Positions 1 through 8,822 of a stretch of 27,504 nucleotides of DNA are shown one piece after another. The DNA is taken from NCBI GenBank assembly GCA_000320545.1, contig ADNK01002266.1, positions 1 to 27,504 on the forward strand, given 5' to 3'. This DNA is from Bigelowiella natans CCMP2755. Its lineage: Eukaryota; Cercozoa; Chlorarachniophyceae. Made by a program: the position numbers and the translations under genes. Below the pieces are notes generated by a model. It was not told the DNA's origin, did not search any database, and saw only the letters and a list, made by a program, of their open reading frames with translations. How positions within the stretch are numbered: the stretch's first letter is position 1; each line of letters opens with the position of its first letter.

Positions 1-71
1 AAAAGTTTTCCCGTTGTGCTTGCCCGAATGGGAAAAGCAACGCAAATGAATTTTTTTTCCCCCCTTTTCAA

Positions 72-108
72 CCCCCCCCCCCCCCCCCCTCTCTCTCTCC
101 CCCTCTCA
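72..108. repeat. Poly-C run followed by CT repeats
   Basis: An 18-base C run is followed by CT dinucleotides and further C-rich sequence. It is a low-complexity tract. Confidence 0.9.
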
Positions 109-130
109 CTCTGCACACAAACATAAACAC

Positions 131-369
131 GCAAGTATAAAGCGTTGATCGTATACCACATTGAATGTGCGGTCGTTTCGTCGGAACGTCAGCGCATTGA
201 CCATGTAGAAGTAATCGCTATTCCTGGCAAAAGCCATCTTGGTGGAAATAGGAAACGTAGCTTCATGATGCTCTTGTAGCTGAATAATGTCGTTTGCACC
301 GTTCCCCCTGTCATTGCTGCTAATGCGTGTCAGGGGCTCCTCTGGGGCCTCAATAAACAAGGATGATAC
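131..369 (-). CDS. Candidate internal exon, unknown protein
   Basis: An open minus-strand stretch runs from a possible 3' splice site (AG at 371-370) to a possible donor (GT at 130-129). It encodes about 79 residues of mixed, globular-looking composition, including EAPEEPLTRISSNDRG and FYMVNALTFRRNDRTFNVV. This is quite unlike the repeat-encoded translations around it. I do not recognise the family. It could be an exon of a gene that continues off the left edge; neither boundary is secure. Confidence 0.35.
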
Positions 370-462
370 CTGCGTTATTGCACCGCGACGATCATTTACA
401 GAACGATCCAAGCATCATAAAGAAGCGATGATGAAGAGTGAAGAAATGAAGATTAAGAGGGG

Positions 463-512
463 GCTGATGATGATGATAATGATGATGATGACGATGATGA
501 TGATGGTGATTG
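463..512. repeat. (GAT)n-like trinucleotide array
   Basis: An imperfect GAT/ATG trinucleotide array. It creates spurious Met- or Ile-rich reading frames. Confidence 0.9.
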
Positions 513-1345
513 TTATAATGATGGGGGTGGGTGGTGGTGGCTTTGCTGGCTGGATTATAATGCTAATGAGGATGAAAATGCTGTATATAATAACCATTAA
601 CGGTAATAATGTAGGCTATTTGCCTTTCAAAAGTAGAGATTATCTTTCTACATACTTCCCCCTGCTCTCCCTCCCTTTTCGTTCTCAATGCTAAATAGGG
701 CAGACCCCTTCACAATTACAAGTATGTGGAAATCATTATTGTTCCTATGTCTCTGCCCTCCAAACTCCATCCTGTTAATGCGTTGGGAAGGGGGGGGAGG
801 GGGGGTGATATATCGACCAAAACATACGACATTCAGGAGTATACCCGTGGGTGTATTAGTGCAAGTACGTGATTCTACTGCTTTCATCATCCAATAGCTA
901 TGTTCTCCAGCTTTCTCTCTTACACCACTAAGTTATTTTCAATCGTTCCCTATCGAAAATCTTCTTCTTCTTCTTCTTCTTCTATTTTCTCTAAATTGCA
1001 TCGTGGGTTCATTCTGTGCATTGTTACTGCTGACTGCTTCTACACAAGCCACCCACTCACCGGAAGAAGGGGACGCCAGTCTCTGGGAGATGGCATATAT
1101 ATCTGATTGAGCAGAAGGATTTTTATCACCGGCCGACCCAAGTTGGTTTGAGATCTCTACCTTTCTTCCCTCCCCCCCTTCACCCCCCCCCCCTTTCAGT
1201 GAGCACAAGCACCACGGCAAGCACCCAAACGGTTGTTTTTTTTTTTGATTTGTGAAGTTGGCGAAAATACTGTGCGCATATCTCGAGAATGGAATAAGGA
1301 GCTTCCTCCCAGAGAGTCCCCTGCTCGTGACAGATTCAATCGTAT

Positions 1346-1348
<3 letters not shown>

Positions 1349-1390
<42 letters not shown>
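1349..1390. repeat. (TA)n microsatellite
   Basis: A near-perfect TA dinucleotide array of about 40 bases, followed at 1440-1475 by a (CTA)n array. Confidence 0.95.
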
Positions 1391-1391
<1 letters not shown>

Positions 1392-1439
1392 CAACCCACA
1401 GCTGTGTGTAATTCTAGTAATTATCATATTTATCTTCTA

Positions 1440-1442
1440 CTT

Positions 1443-1473
<31 letters not shown>

Positions 1474-1475
1474 AA
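1440..1475. repeat. (CTA)n microsatellite
   Basis: A perfect CTA trinucleotide array. Related CTA arrays occur at about 3346-3368 and 3603-3630. Confidence 0.9.
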
Positions 1476-2413
1476 CCAACACTACTACTACTTCTAGAAC
1501 TGCAAGCACAACGACAAGTTTCTATCCTTACTTTAAAGCTCTTATCACGTATATCTTCCACCAACCGAGATCGTGCTTGCGCACCCTAACAAAGAGCAGC
1601 ATGGTGCTCATATCTGGTTTCAGTTGTTAAGGCAGAGAATATTTGTATTTGGGGGGGGGGGAAGGAGGAGGAGGGGAGGAGTACTACACCGCATCTTCAA
1701 TATAAGTTACTCAAGTATACTACTAATCACAAATAATGCAGTTATTGGGACTATGTTATGCCCCCCCAACCCCCCGACGTGACCGTGTAGAACTACCTCA
1801 TTGGTTTTTGCAAAGGAAATCTGCACAACTACTACATTGTCTGAAGGGACTGCTCTATCTGGCGTATTTCTGTTGTTTGCCGCAAAGAGGACAACAAAGG
1901 CAAACAAGAAGAGGCATTACACCAAGCATCACGCAAAGGCCATAAGCAATGAAAGCTAATGGTAATCGATAGTATAGCAGTAGTAGGACAGGGAGGAGGA
2001 CGGGAAGGAGGAGAAGAAGGTGAAGCAATAGGAGAGCGGGATTGCGTTTAACGCAATGATACATACCTATGGCTATCTTGCATCATCTTTCCTCGAAACA
2101 GATCGATTTGGGAATGAAACCTATCGTTGCGTCGTTATATATAAGCGTTCTCAAATCAACACCGGTGACGGAGCGCTGTCAGTGTGGATTTCATTCGACA
2201 TTCTGTCATCTAGATCATTGGCCTTGAGGGGGGGGGCAAACATCATCACGCGAGAGTGGAAGAGGGGGGTTTATGTAAAGGCGTGTATGGCATTTCCTAC
2301 TGGTTTTTGTTAGAGTCGTCTTGCAAAGGAGGGAGTAGCAGCGTATTGCTAGGAAGGTGCTAGTAGTGTGTAAATCCCTCTCACCACCACCACCGCCATA
2401 ACCATCAACATAT

Positions 2414-2414
<1 letters not shown>

Positions 2415-2448
<34 letters not shown>
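2415..2448. repeat. (TA)n microsatellite
   Basis: A TA dinucleotide array of about 30 bases. Confidence 0.95.
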
Positions 2449-2451
<3 letters not shown>

Positions 2452-2971
2452 AGAGCAATCAGAATGCTACTCCTTGATACTACCTCTTTCGATCAGAGTC
2501 TGTTTCTGTGCGACTTAACTTAAAAACAGCACAGAGGGTACAAGGGGGTGAGGGGAATAAAAATTTGAATATCTTCTTGCTAGCACATTTCAAGATGCGC
2601 CCTCCCCACCCCCCTCGAAAAGTTTGATATTGCAGTTTGCTGGAATTATTCTTCACCTTGTTCTCCTCCTTTCTGATGATATACCATCTATTCAATATCG
2701 ATCGCAAACGTTCCACCTCTTCGCTGCGATAAATTTACAAAAAAACCGACTGTCACTACACCTCCTTTGTCGGGCGTTTTCCGTGCATGGTGCGAGCGAT
2801 TTTGAAGCAAATATATGTTTCAACTGGATTGTTCTCTTGTGCCGATGCTTGTCTTCTTCTTCTTCTGTATCGTTGTCTCAATTCTTCTTATAAAACTCTT
2901 CACAACTGTGCGACGATGTTGCTCCTTATATTACTCATAACCAGAGGACATGTTGGGCGAAGAAGGTATTC

Positions 2972-3011
<40 letters not shown>

Positions 3012-3026
3012 CACTCACACTCACTA
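2972..3026. repeat. (CA)n array with CACT/CTCA variants
   Basis: A perfect CA array of about 30 bases that degrades into CACTCA units. Confidence 0.95.
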
Positions 3027-3209
3027 CTGCTCCTACCTGTGGAAGTTACGCAGCAATATGCCTCTCGTCTTTCGCTGCTGCATGGCTTTGTCGTACATGT
3101 TCAGATTGCCTTGGGGTAGCAGTTATAGTGTAGGATTATATTGGTGTATACGTGCACTTACATGTGTGAATGATATCAGCGCGCGCGTGTGTATAATTGT
3201 GTGTATGTT

Positions 3210-3247
<38 letters not shown>
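3210..3247. repeat. (GT)n microsatellite
   Basis: A GT array of about 38 bases, preceded by GCGCGCGTGT. Confidence 0.95.
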
Positions 3248-3249
<2 letters not shown>

Positions 3250-3629
3250 TTCTCTTGCACCTCCAAAAACGTATTTATCAACTCTCCATCATCATATATT
3301 CCCCTCCCCAATCCTCCCCCTCTACCTCTGCCATCTTCCCTTTACTACCACTACTACTACTACAACTACTACCTTTCACCCAGTTGGCCATCTCCTCAAC
3401 TGTCTGGCATCGATCAGATACGTCGTATAGAGAGTTGTCAAAACCCCTCTTTACGCCCTGGGTGGGGGGGGGGGGAGGGAATCCAACAATTAAGGAATCA
3501 TACATCAGCAGCTGCCACCGTTCTTGTCGAAGGCTATTGGTTAATATGCACAACAGGAGCTACTATATCGACGACCGATACAACTACAATAACAATACCA
3601 ACGACTACTACTACTGCTACTACTACTAC

Positions 3630-3658
3630 AGCTGGTGGTGGTGGTGGTGGTGGTGGCG
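3630..3658. repeat. (TGG)n trinucleotide array
   Basis: A TGG array that follows directly on a CTA array. A (CAA)n array lies close by at 3747-3771. Confidence 0.9.
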
Positions 3659-3809
3659 GTGCTGGTACCTTATTCTTTCGCTGGCACTCCTCGCACAGCC
3701 GTCTTGTCTTCCTGCTTGTTCGTTAAATCAGGCAACCAACAATTACAACAACAACAACAACAACAACAACATCATCATGATCGATTCACCTGCAGCACAA
3801 GAAATCCCG

Positions 3810-3811
<2 letters not shown>

Positions 3812-3844
<33 letters not shown>

Positions 3845-3847
3845 CTA

Positions 3848-3881
<34 letters not shown>
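3812..3881. repeat. Compound (TA)n-(GT)n microsatellite
   Basis: A TA array (3812-3843) and a GT array (3852-3881) separated by a few bases. Confidence 0.95.
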
Positions 3882-3882
<1 letters not shown>

Positions 3883-4018
3883 TTGTCCTTTAAATTCGAG
3901 TGCTGTGTCGTTTTGGACTGGTCTAGTCTGCTCTTTCTAATCAATAACAAGGCACATCTCTTTCTTCCTCTTAGCCCCTTTGATGATGATGCTGCTGCTG
4001 CTATTGCTGGGATATGAC

Positions 4019-4116
4019 CTTCGTTGCGTTTTATTGAACGACGATGGGTCAAGCCGTCTCCGGCACTGAATGCAGAGCAGCAGCTTTGATTCATCCATTT
4101 GCGACGATGACGCGCC
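4019..4116 (-). CDS. Candidate exon with a CxxC motif
   Basis: A minus-strand open stretch runs from an AG acceptor (4118-4117, preceded by a pyrimidine-rich run ending TCCAG) to a GT donor at 4018-4017. It encodes 32 residues plus two leftover bases. The product contains LLLCIQCRRRLDPSSFNK, a CxxC pair of the kind that opens small zinc-binding treble-clef or ribbon modules. The second half of any zinc site is not visible in this exon. No family is assigned. I found no phase-consistent partner exon. Confidence 0.35.
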
Positions 4117-4663
4117 CTGGATATATGAGGTGGTAGTTGGCTTATGATTAGATGTACGTTGAATATGTAAAAGGAGGAGAAATAAAGCTATATAAGTAAC
4201 ATCCTGCAATACATGGCATTAGATGGTTTTCTTATCCCCCTCCCCCGCCTCGACTCCCTCCTCCGTAATTTATAGATTTATGCAAGCAGCTAATTGGCGT
4301 GGGGTGATGACACGAACATGGGGCTGATGCTTGGAAGGCTGTTGTTGTCGCGAGGACGTGTGTCTTTTTTTCTTTCGCCTACTCTTCCTCTTCCTCTCCT
4401 TCGTATTTGATAACGAGAGAAACGACCCGATAACACTAATGTCATCTTAGATAAAGAAAGAAGGGGGGGGGAGGGCGATGTCAAGGGGTATGAATATAAG
4501 AGATACTCCGCACATGCAGTAGAGTTGGCTACAAACTAAATGCGTCGATTTGATACTTTCCAATACTTTCGCCGCCTCTTTGCTATCGAGGTGCTGATCG
4601 GCATCCTCGCCATATTTCGTTGGACGATTGCTTCTATTTTGTTGCTGAGAAGTGTGAAAATTA

Positions 4664-4664
<1 letters not shown>

Positions 4665-4695
<31 letters not shown>

Positions 4696-4708
4696 CTATA
4701 TATATACT
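4665..4708. repeat. (TA)n microsatellite
   Basis: A TA-rich array of about 40 bases. Confidence 0.9.
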
Positions 4709-4766
4709 CAATCTATCTTCTCCCAGTCTCATATTTGCATAAGTAGACGTGAACGACGTGACGCGT

Positions 4767-5348
4767 TCAAGACGCATTGCGAGAATCCCTATTTATCTTC
4801 GCTAAGACCACCTCATCGGTTGCCTTTGAGTCTCCTCCGGCATTTGTACTTGTAGGCAAAGCAGCAGAAGGAACAACCTTGCACACTAGCTGAATATCCA
4901 CAACTGCATATATAGCAAACGACGATGGAAACAAAGGCGACGGGAGCCAATAAGAACGAGCAGCATTGGTGGGTTAGAACAAAGAATCGATATTTTGAAA
5001 GAATGGTGAGCTGTAGTGCCGGAATTATATCTAGTTCAAACCACCTCGATCTAGGTTTTCGGCCTCGATATAATCCTTCAATCTTAAGTCTGGCACACAG
5101 CATTATGCACAACAATGTGAGTGTTATTCATTCCCCCTAATTATCAGTCAAACATGCCGTCCACAGCCCAACGAAGAATACCGTTGCTGGTGCATCTTCC
5201 TCGTATGAAAATGATCTGTTCGGATGGATGCGGAGGCTGCAGGTCCCACACCCTGTGCCAGCCATTCCGCTCGTTCCATGACTAGTGGATATATATCGAC
5301 TATCACGTCAAAGCATCGATTACGCAAAACATGCAGCTTGTTGCCGAC
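4767..5348 (-). CDS. 3' end of an unknown minus-strand gene (three exons)
   Basis: Three exons join with consistent phase: 5348-5252, 5089-5045 and 4903-4767, with the stop at 4769-4767. Together they encode about 92 residues. The first exon (ending MERAEWLAQ), the second (ending DYIEAENLDR) and the third (starting VVDIQLVCKVVPSAALP) read as one amphipathic, probably helical domain followed by a polar tail. I do not recognise the family. The 5' part is missing: the acceptor at 5350-5349 is reasonable, but upstream exons could not be fixed. The retrotransposon at 5940 lies just upstream, so it may sit in the 5' part or promoter of this gene. Confidence 0.4.
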
Positions 5349-5935
5349 CTTAAATATCATTGCCTTAACGTCTCTTATTCGCTGAAAGGGCTAATCAGAG
5401 GGAAACAGCAGCTCTTAGCAACGCACATCAACACGAGCAAGCTGCAGCTTTCTACCGAGAATGGACCGCACACCGCCCTTTCAGTCCAGATCCCCGCGTC
5501 GTGCGTCATCACTCGAAGTAATAAGGGCATCCTCTTTTTACAAGGCCGAAAGCGCCGCCTAGGTGCCTCGTCGGTGGGCAGTGCGCCCTTTAGACAGGGG
5601 GGAGGAGGGGCGGAATGTAAAGGAAGTCTCTTCTGCGTGCCGATCAATTTCTGGAAATACTCATTGAATGAGTTAACAAAATGCCGAAATATTATGCCAA
5701 GGCGCACGGACAAAACGGCATGCATTTTTATGTCTATTCCACATCGAATTTGCAAGGAAATGCATGCATGGGATGGCTTCCAAATCGAGCATGCAACGTA
5801 CTAGCGTAACTCATCATTGTTTGAAACGTTCATGCACAGAGACTAGGAGAAACTATTTAGCCATGCTAGCATCTAGTCATGTCAAGGACTGCAACATTCG
5901 GAAAAACGGGCTTCCAAGCGCTCCCCGAATGCAGC
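5349..5935. other. Left flank of the retrotransposon; no gene resolved
   Basis: A minus-strand open frame spans 5375-5755, but its translation is Cys/Arg/Pro-rich and not clearly protein-like. A G-rich run lies at 5597-5611. Short ATGCATG repeats occur around 5759-5775. I cannot support a gene here. Confidence 0.3.
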
Positions 5936-5939
5936 AGGT
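5936..5939. repeat. Target-site duplication AGGT, left copy
   Basis: AGGT directly precedes the LTR at 5940 and matches AGGT directly after the other LTR. The same four bases also occur at 11328-11331, just inside the right LTR, so the match is less certain than a unique 4-mer would be. Confidence 0.7.
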
Positions 5940-6265
5940 TGTTGCGCGTAAGGTGTTCACAGGCCGAGGCGCTACGTGCACAAGTAGGCAGGGGGGGGGA
6001 AAGGCACGTTTGCTTCCTTTTGAAGAGTTGTGTTTATTTTTATTAAAGATTATATTTTTATTAAATCGTGCACTGCGTAATCATTCGCGAAGCTTTCGCG
6101 AATGCCGCCGCACGTGGGGCAGCACACTTCCGGTGTGCTGCCATGAGTCCCGCCGGAACCCACGTGCCTATGCTGTATTAATATCTACGTTATCTATATT
6201 CTATATCCGCGACAACCCCTTTGTTGTCGCACGTGACTTGTGCCCGCGTAGTGGTACGCGCTACA
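5940..6265 (-). repeat. 3' LTR of the retrotransposon
   Basis: 326 bp, identical base for base to 11332-11657, including a run of nine G. The ends form an imperfect 11-bp terminal inverted repeat (plus-strand TGTTGCGCGTA against TACGCGCTACA, 10 of 11 paired). On the coding strand, AATAAA polyadenylation-like motifs come from the T-rich stretch at 6033-6065. Several perfect hairpins lie at 6083-6260 (separate entry). Confidence 0.97.
6083..6260. other. Cluster of perfect inverted repeats inside the LTR
   Basis: Within 180 bp there are several perfect stems. 6083-6091/6095-6103 has 9-bp arms and a 3-nt loop. 6118-6127/6133-6142 has 10-bp arms and a 5-nt loop. A 9-bp pair at 6110-6118/6159-6167 encloses the previous one. 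6209-6216/6223-6230 has 8-bp arms and a 6-nt loop. 6245-6250/6255-6260 has 6-bp arms and a 4-nt loop. The same set occurs in the other LTR. They could structure the LTR RNA or bind dimeric proteins. Confidence 0.85.
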
Positions 6266-6275
6266 CCTCCCCCAA
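6266..6275 (-). other. Polypurine tract of the retrotransposon
   Basis: On the coding strand, TTGGGGGAGG lies directly against the 3' LTR. This is the expected position and composition of the polypurine tract that primes plus-strand DNA synthesis. Confidence 0.85.
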
Positions 6276-6316
6276 GTCACGTTGCTCCTTCCTTCCTTCC
6301 TTATTCCCTTAGACCT

Positions 6317-8404
6317 TCATCGCTTTCGGAACTTCACCAACCACCAGGTAATAGATTCCTCTCTAACCTTATCTCCTTTGTCGCTTACCCAGAACTCACC
6401 TTCGTCCTTAGGTTCGTGTCCATACCAGCCCTCTGCATCAAGGTCCCCCAGGACCTTATACCAGTGCTCAAAGGGTAAGTCGGGAACAGCTAGGTAGAGT
6501 AGCTGATATTTTCCGTCCTTTATTTTCATAGCTACCCTCTCCATATTTCGTAATCCAGGGTAGCCTAGATAGACAATCTTCATGCGCCAATCGTCGTTCA
6601 CCCTGACCTTATTGTTTCCATATTCCACATCGAACTTAGGTCGGGGTCCTAAACAAGGCATTGCTCGCTCCCACACAGTAGGGTTTACTTTAACATCCTC
6701 TAGGAGCTTCTCACCGATATCATAATTCTTTAGGTGACTGATGTGGCGCAAGGTGACCCTGTTCCCATCATAGATGTAGTACTGCTTCCTCCCCTTCCTC
6801 TCGGTAACCTTTGCAACGCCACCCCAGAAGGGGTCTTGTTTATTTCTCGATCTCAGATTTACCTTGGCCCTAACATACTGTCCTTCCTTTAGAACTCGGC
6901 CATCGTACGGGACCTTCTCGTCTTCGCTCTCGGTATCGTCGTCGTTGTCGTCGCCTTCTTCCCTCTCCTTATCCTTGATACCTCCCCCAGACGTGAAGGT
7001 GTCGTTTACTAACCCTTGTATCTTGTCTGGTGTGGTGCTATTTATCCTGCTTAGGTTGGCCAAGGTGCGGTGGAGTCGCTCTACCTTGGAGTTGGACTGG
7101 GCATAGTATACAGGTGAGGCATCAATATTAGGGTGTGGTAGCTGTAGAAGAGAGGTCTCATTATCCACATGTAACTTCTTTGGTATCTTGTTTATGCTAA
7201 CTTCATCAGGGATAGCCTGGAGCTCAGACTCCCAGGTACGGTAGCAGTTAGTAAGCCTCTGCTTATATAAGCCTTTGTTCTTCTTAGCAACGTTGACCTT
7301 GATAATCTTTTTAACCCAGCACTTTCCAGTGGCCACATCAACGAAGGTAAGGTAGTGATAGCCATCGTACTTATAAACATCAATTTGCACGATATCTAAG
7401 AAGTTCCTTGCTTTGATTTTCTTAGATGCACGGCTCTTGCTGGACTCCTTGGTGGCGACGCCTGCCGCCTTCAAGCTGGAGCACCTGCAGCCACGCAGGT
7501 ATGTCCTTATCTCTTTTAGCTTGTAGGGCCAGTAGTAATGGTAGAGTAGAGCAGTGATATGGTTTTCTCCTACGTGTGCAGGTCCATGGGCGGTAAAGAG
7601 AATGGCTCCCCTGGTCCGCCGTGGCACGTAGGTACGCCTAACATTATTAGTGTATACATATATCCTATCACTAAGTACCTCATGCTTGTGTTTGTATTTA
7701 TCCAGGTGTTCTTGAAGGTGCTGGAGCTCCTCTGGCTCAGGCAGGAAGTCGCCGTCCTCGAAGGTAATCGCGTTAACCATAGGGGTGACCTGGGTAGGGA
7801 CTTTCTTTTCGAACAGCCTGCTGAAATAGTCAGCAAGCTGCTTGTCTCCTGGTGCGTAGACCACTGTCCTCTTGTCCCTAAACTCTTCCGTGTCCGCCCT
7901 CATAGCTGCATACTCATCGTTAGGCGCTTCGAGCTTGCGGTCGATGCCTAGGAGGGGCTTGTGGTCAGTCATTAAGGTGAAGCTGGGCACCGACAGCAGG
8001 TAGTATCTTAGTTTCCTCTGCGCCTCAGTCATGGCTTTATACTCTCCTTTTGTAGGGCTGTACTTGGCCTCAGCTGCTGTGCAGGCCCTGCCCCACACCC
8101 GTATGATCTGCTGGTCTTGGGTAAGTACAGCAGCCATACCTAGCTTAGACCAGTCTGTCCATAGGGTAGCTGGTCTAGTAGTGTCTAGCTTAGCATTCAA
8201 TAGGGTGTTGCTGCATAACTTTATTAGGTTATCGAAGTGGGCATCAAGGCCAGCCTTGGCCCACACCTTAGCGAAGCTGAGGCCTACAGAGTTCTCCTTC
8301 CGGTAAGCAGTAGTAAAAGCAGCTGCAGTCCTAGCGTAGGTAGGGGAGAACCTACGTAGTATCCAAGCTGCAGTCTGCAAGAATGACTTTAACTCCTTTT
8401 GCAT
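6317..8404 (-). CDS. pol: Retrotransposon RNase H-integrase (third frame)
   Basis: 695 codons, entered by another +1 change at 8397-8400; the ATG at 8404 is incidental. It opens with the RT connection (ELKSFLQTAAW). RNase H follows with D84, E121, D147 and D192 (WTDWSKLG, KGEYKAM, MTDHKPL, ADYFSRL). Integrase then shows a degenerate zinc region (H273, H277, C306-R-C308) and catalytic D342, D414 and E442, with only 27 residues between the last two. An acidic linker (about 479-497) and a GPY/F-like module (PFWGG...LRHISHLK, 525-559) come next. A 133-residue Trp-rich C-terminal extension (563-695) that I do not recognise ends the protein, 51 bases before the LTR. Confidence 0.9.
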   Translation of the reverse strand: MQKELKSFLQTAAWILRRFSPTYARTAAAFTTAYRKENSVGLSFAKVWAKAGLDAHFDNLIKLCSNTLLNAKLDTTRPATLWTDWSKLGMAAVLTQDQQIIRVWGRACTAAEAKYSPTKGEYKAMTEAQRKLRYYLLSVPSFTLMTDHKPLLGIDRKLEAPNDEYAAMRADTEEFRDKRTVVYAPGDKQLADYFSRLFEKKVPTQVTPMVNAITFEDGDFLPEPEELQHLQEHLDKYKHKHEVLSDRIYVYTNNVRRTYVPRRTRGAILFTAHGPAHVGENHITALLYHYYWPYKLKEIRTYLRGCRCSSLKAAGVATKESSKSRASKKIKARNFLDIVQIDVYKYDGYHYLTFVDVATGKCWVKKIIKVNVAKKNKGLYKQRLTNCYRTWESELQAIPDEVSINKIPKKLHVDNETSLLQLPHPNIDASPVYYAQSNSKVERLHRTLANLSRINSTTPDKIQGLVNDTFTSGGGIKDKEREEGDDNDDDTESEDEKVPYDGRVLKEGQYVRAKVNLRSRNKQDPFWGGVAKVTERKGRKQYYIYDGNRVTLRHISHLKNYDIGEKLLEDVKVNPTVWERAMPCLGPRPKFDVEYGNNKVRVNDDWRMKIVYLGYPGLRNMERVAMKIKDGKYQLLYLAVPDLPFEHWYKVLGDLDAEGWYGHEPKDEGEFWVSDKGDKVREESITWWLVKFRKR

Positions 8405-8822
8405 TCTTAGGTTTAGGGGCTTGCTGTAGTGCTGCTACTTTCTCGGGGTTTGGGGTGATGCGGCCTTGCTCCAGGTAATATCCACACCACTTGATTCTTG
8501 TAGCTAGGAATGTACACTTCTGCAGTCTAATAGTAAAACCGAAGTGTGCAAACCTAATAAATATATTTTCCAGGAGGAAGATCTGAGCGACGACTGTGTT
8601 GGTACATATTATGTCATCATCCACATACACAAACACAAACACCCACAACACAGACGCCATCCCATCATGTGTGTATGCCCTGTAGTTCTGACTACTGAAC
8701 GCATCCCCTGATATGCTTAGGCCGTAAGGGAATACGACGAAGTGCCACTTCCCTGTGCCTGCTGGAGAACGCGGTAATGGGGCGGGAGGTTTTGTGGATG
8801 GGTGTCTGCATGTATGATTCAT
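8352..8822 (-). CDS. pol: Retrotransposon RT core (second frame)
   Basis: This frame carries the RT palm between about 8768 and 8400: a FVVFPYGLSISGDAF block (the usual MPFGL...F motif), the catalytic YVDD at 8627-8616, and a GYYLEQGRITPNPEKVAAL segment at the start of the thumb/connection. It lies one base forward (+1) of the upstream Gag frame. The start codon at 8822 is incidental; translation would have to arrive by frameshifting, or one base is extra in the genome or assembly. It ends by shifting again at the AAAA run 8397-8400. Confidence 0.85.
   Translation of the reverse strand: MNHTCRHPSTKPPAPLPRSPAGTGKWHFVVFPYGLSISGDAFSSQNYRAYTHDGMASVLWVFVFVYVDDDIICTNTVVAQIFLLENIFIRFAHFGFTIRLQKCTFLATRIKWCGYYLEQGRITPNPEKVAALQQAPKPKNAKGVKVILADCSLDTT

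Larger units (their letters stand above)
412..4018. other. Microsatellite-rich stretch with weak exon candidates
   Basis: No continuous gene could be built here. The stretch is dominated by (TA)n, (CA)n, (GT)n, (CTA)n, (CTT)n, (CAA)n and (TGG)n arrays and G or C homopolymers. Possible short minus-strand exons lie at 1060-1101 (ends in a consensus GTGAGT donor), at 2058-2106 (ends in GTATGT), and at 700-768 (follows an AACAG acceptor). By analogy with 23-27.5 kb, where such arrays lie inside introns, this is probably the intron-laden body of one or more minus-strand genes. That is inference. Confidence 0.35.

Noticed and set aside
2972-3026. A possible CRISPR-like or satellite array
   Set aside because: The units are simple di- or tetranucleotides without spacers, in a eukaryotic context.
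3630-3940. Open frames encoding runs of His-Thr, Tyr-Ile, Val-Cys, Gln or Trp
   Set aside because: They are translations of microsatellites, seen at many sites (1.3, 3-4, 13.4, 25.3, 26 kb), not genes.
5375-5755. A 126-residue minus-strand open frame left of the retrotransposon
   Set aside because: Composition is not clearly protein-like, and I could not link it in phase to the exons at 5348-4767.
5764-6312. Open frames across the LTR (also 11315-11686)
   Set aside because: They are identical because the LTRs are identical, and show no protein-like features; the LTR is non-coding and hairpin-rich.
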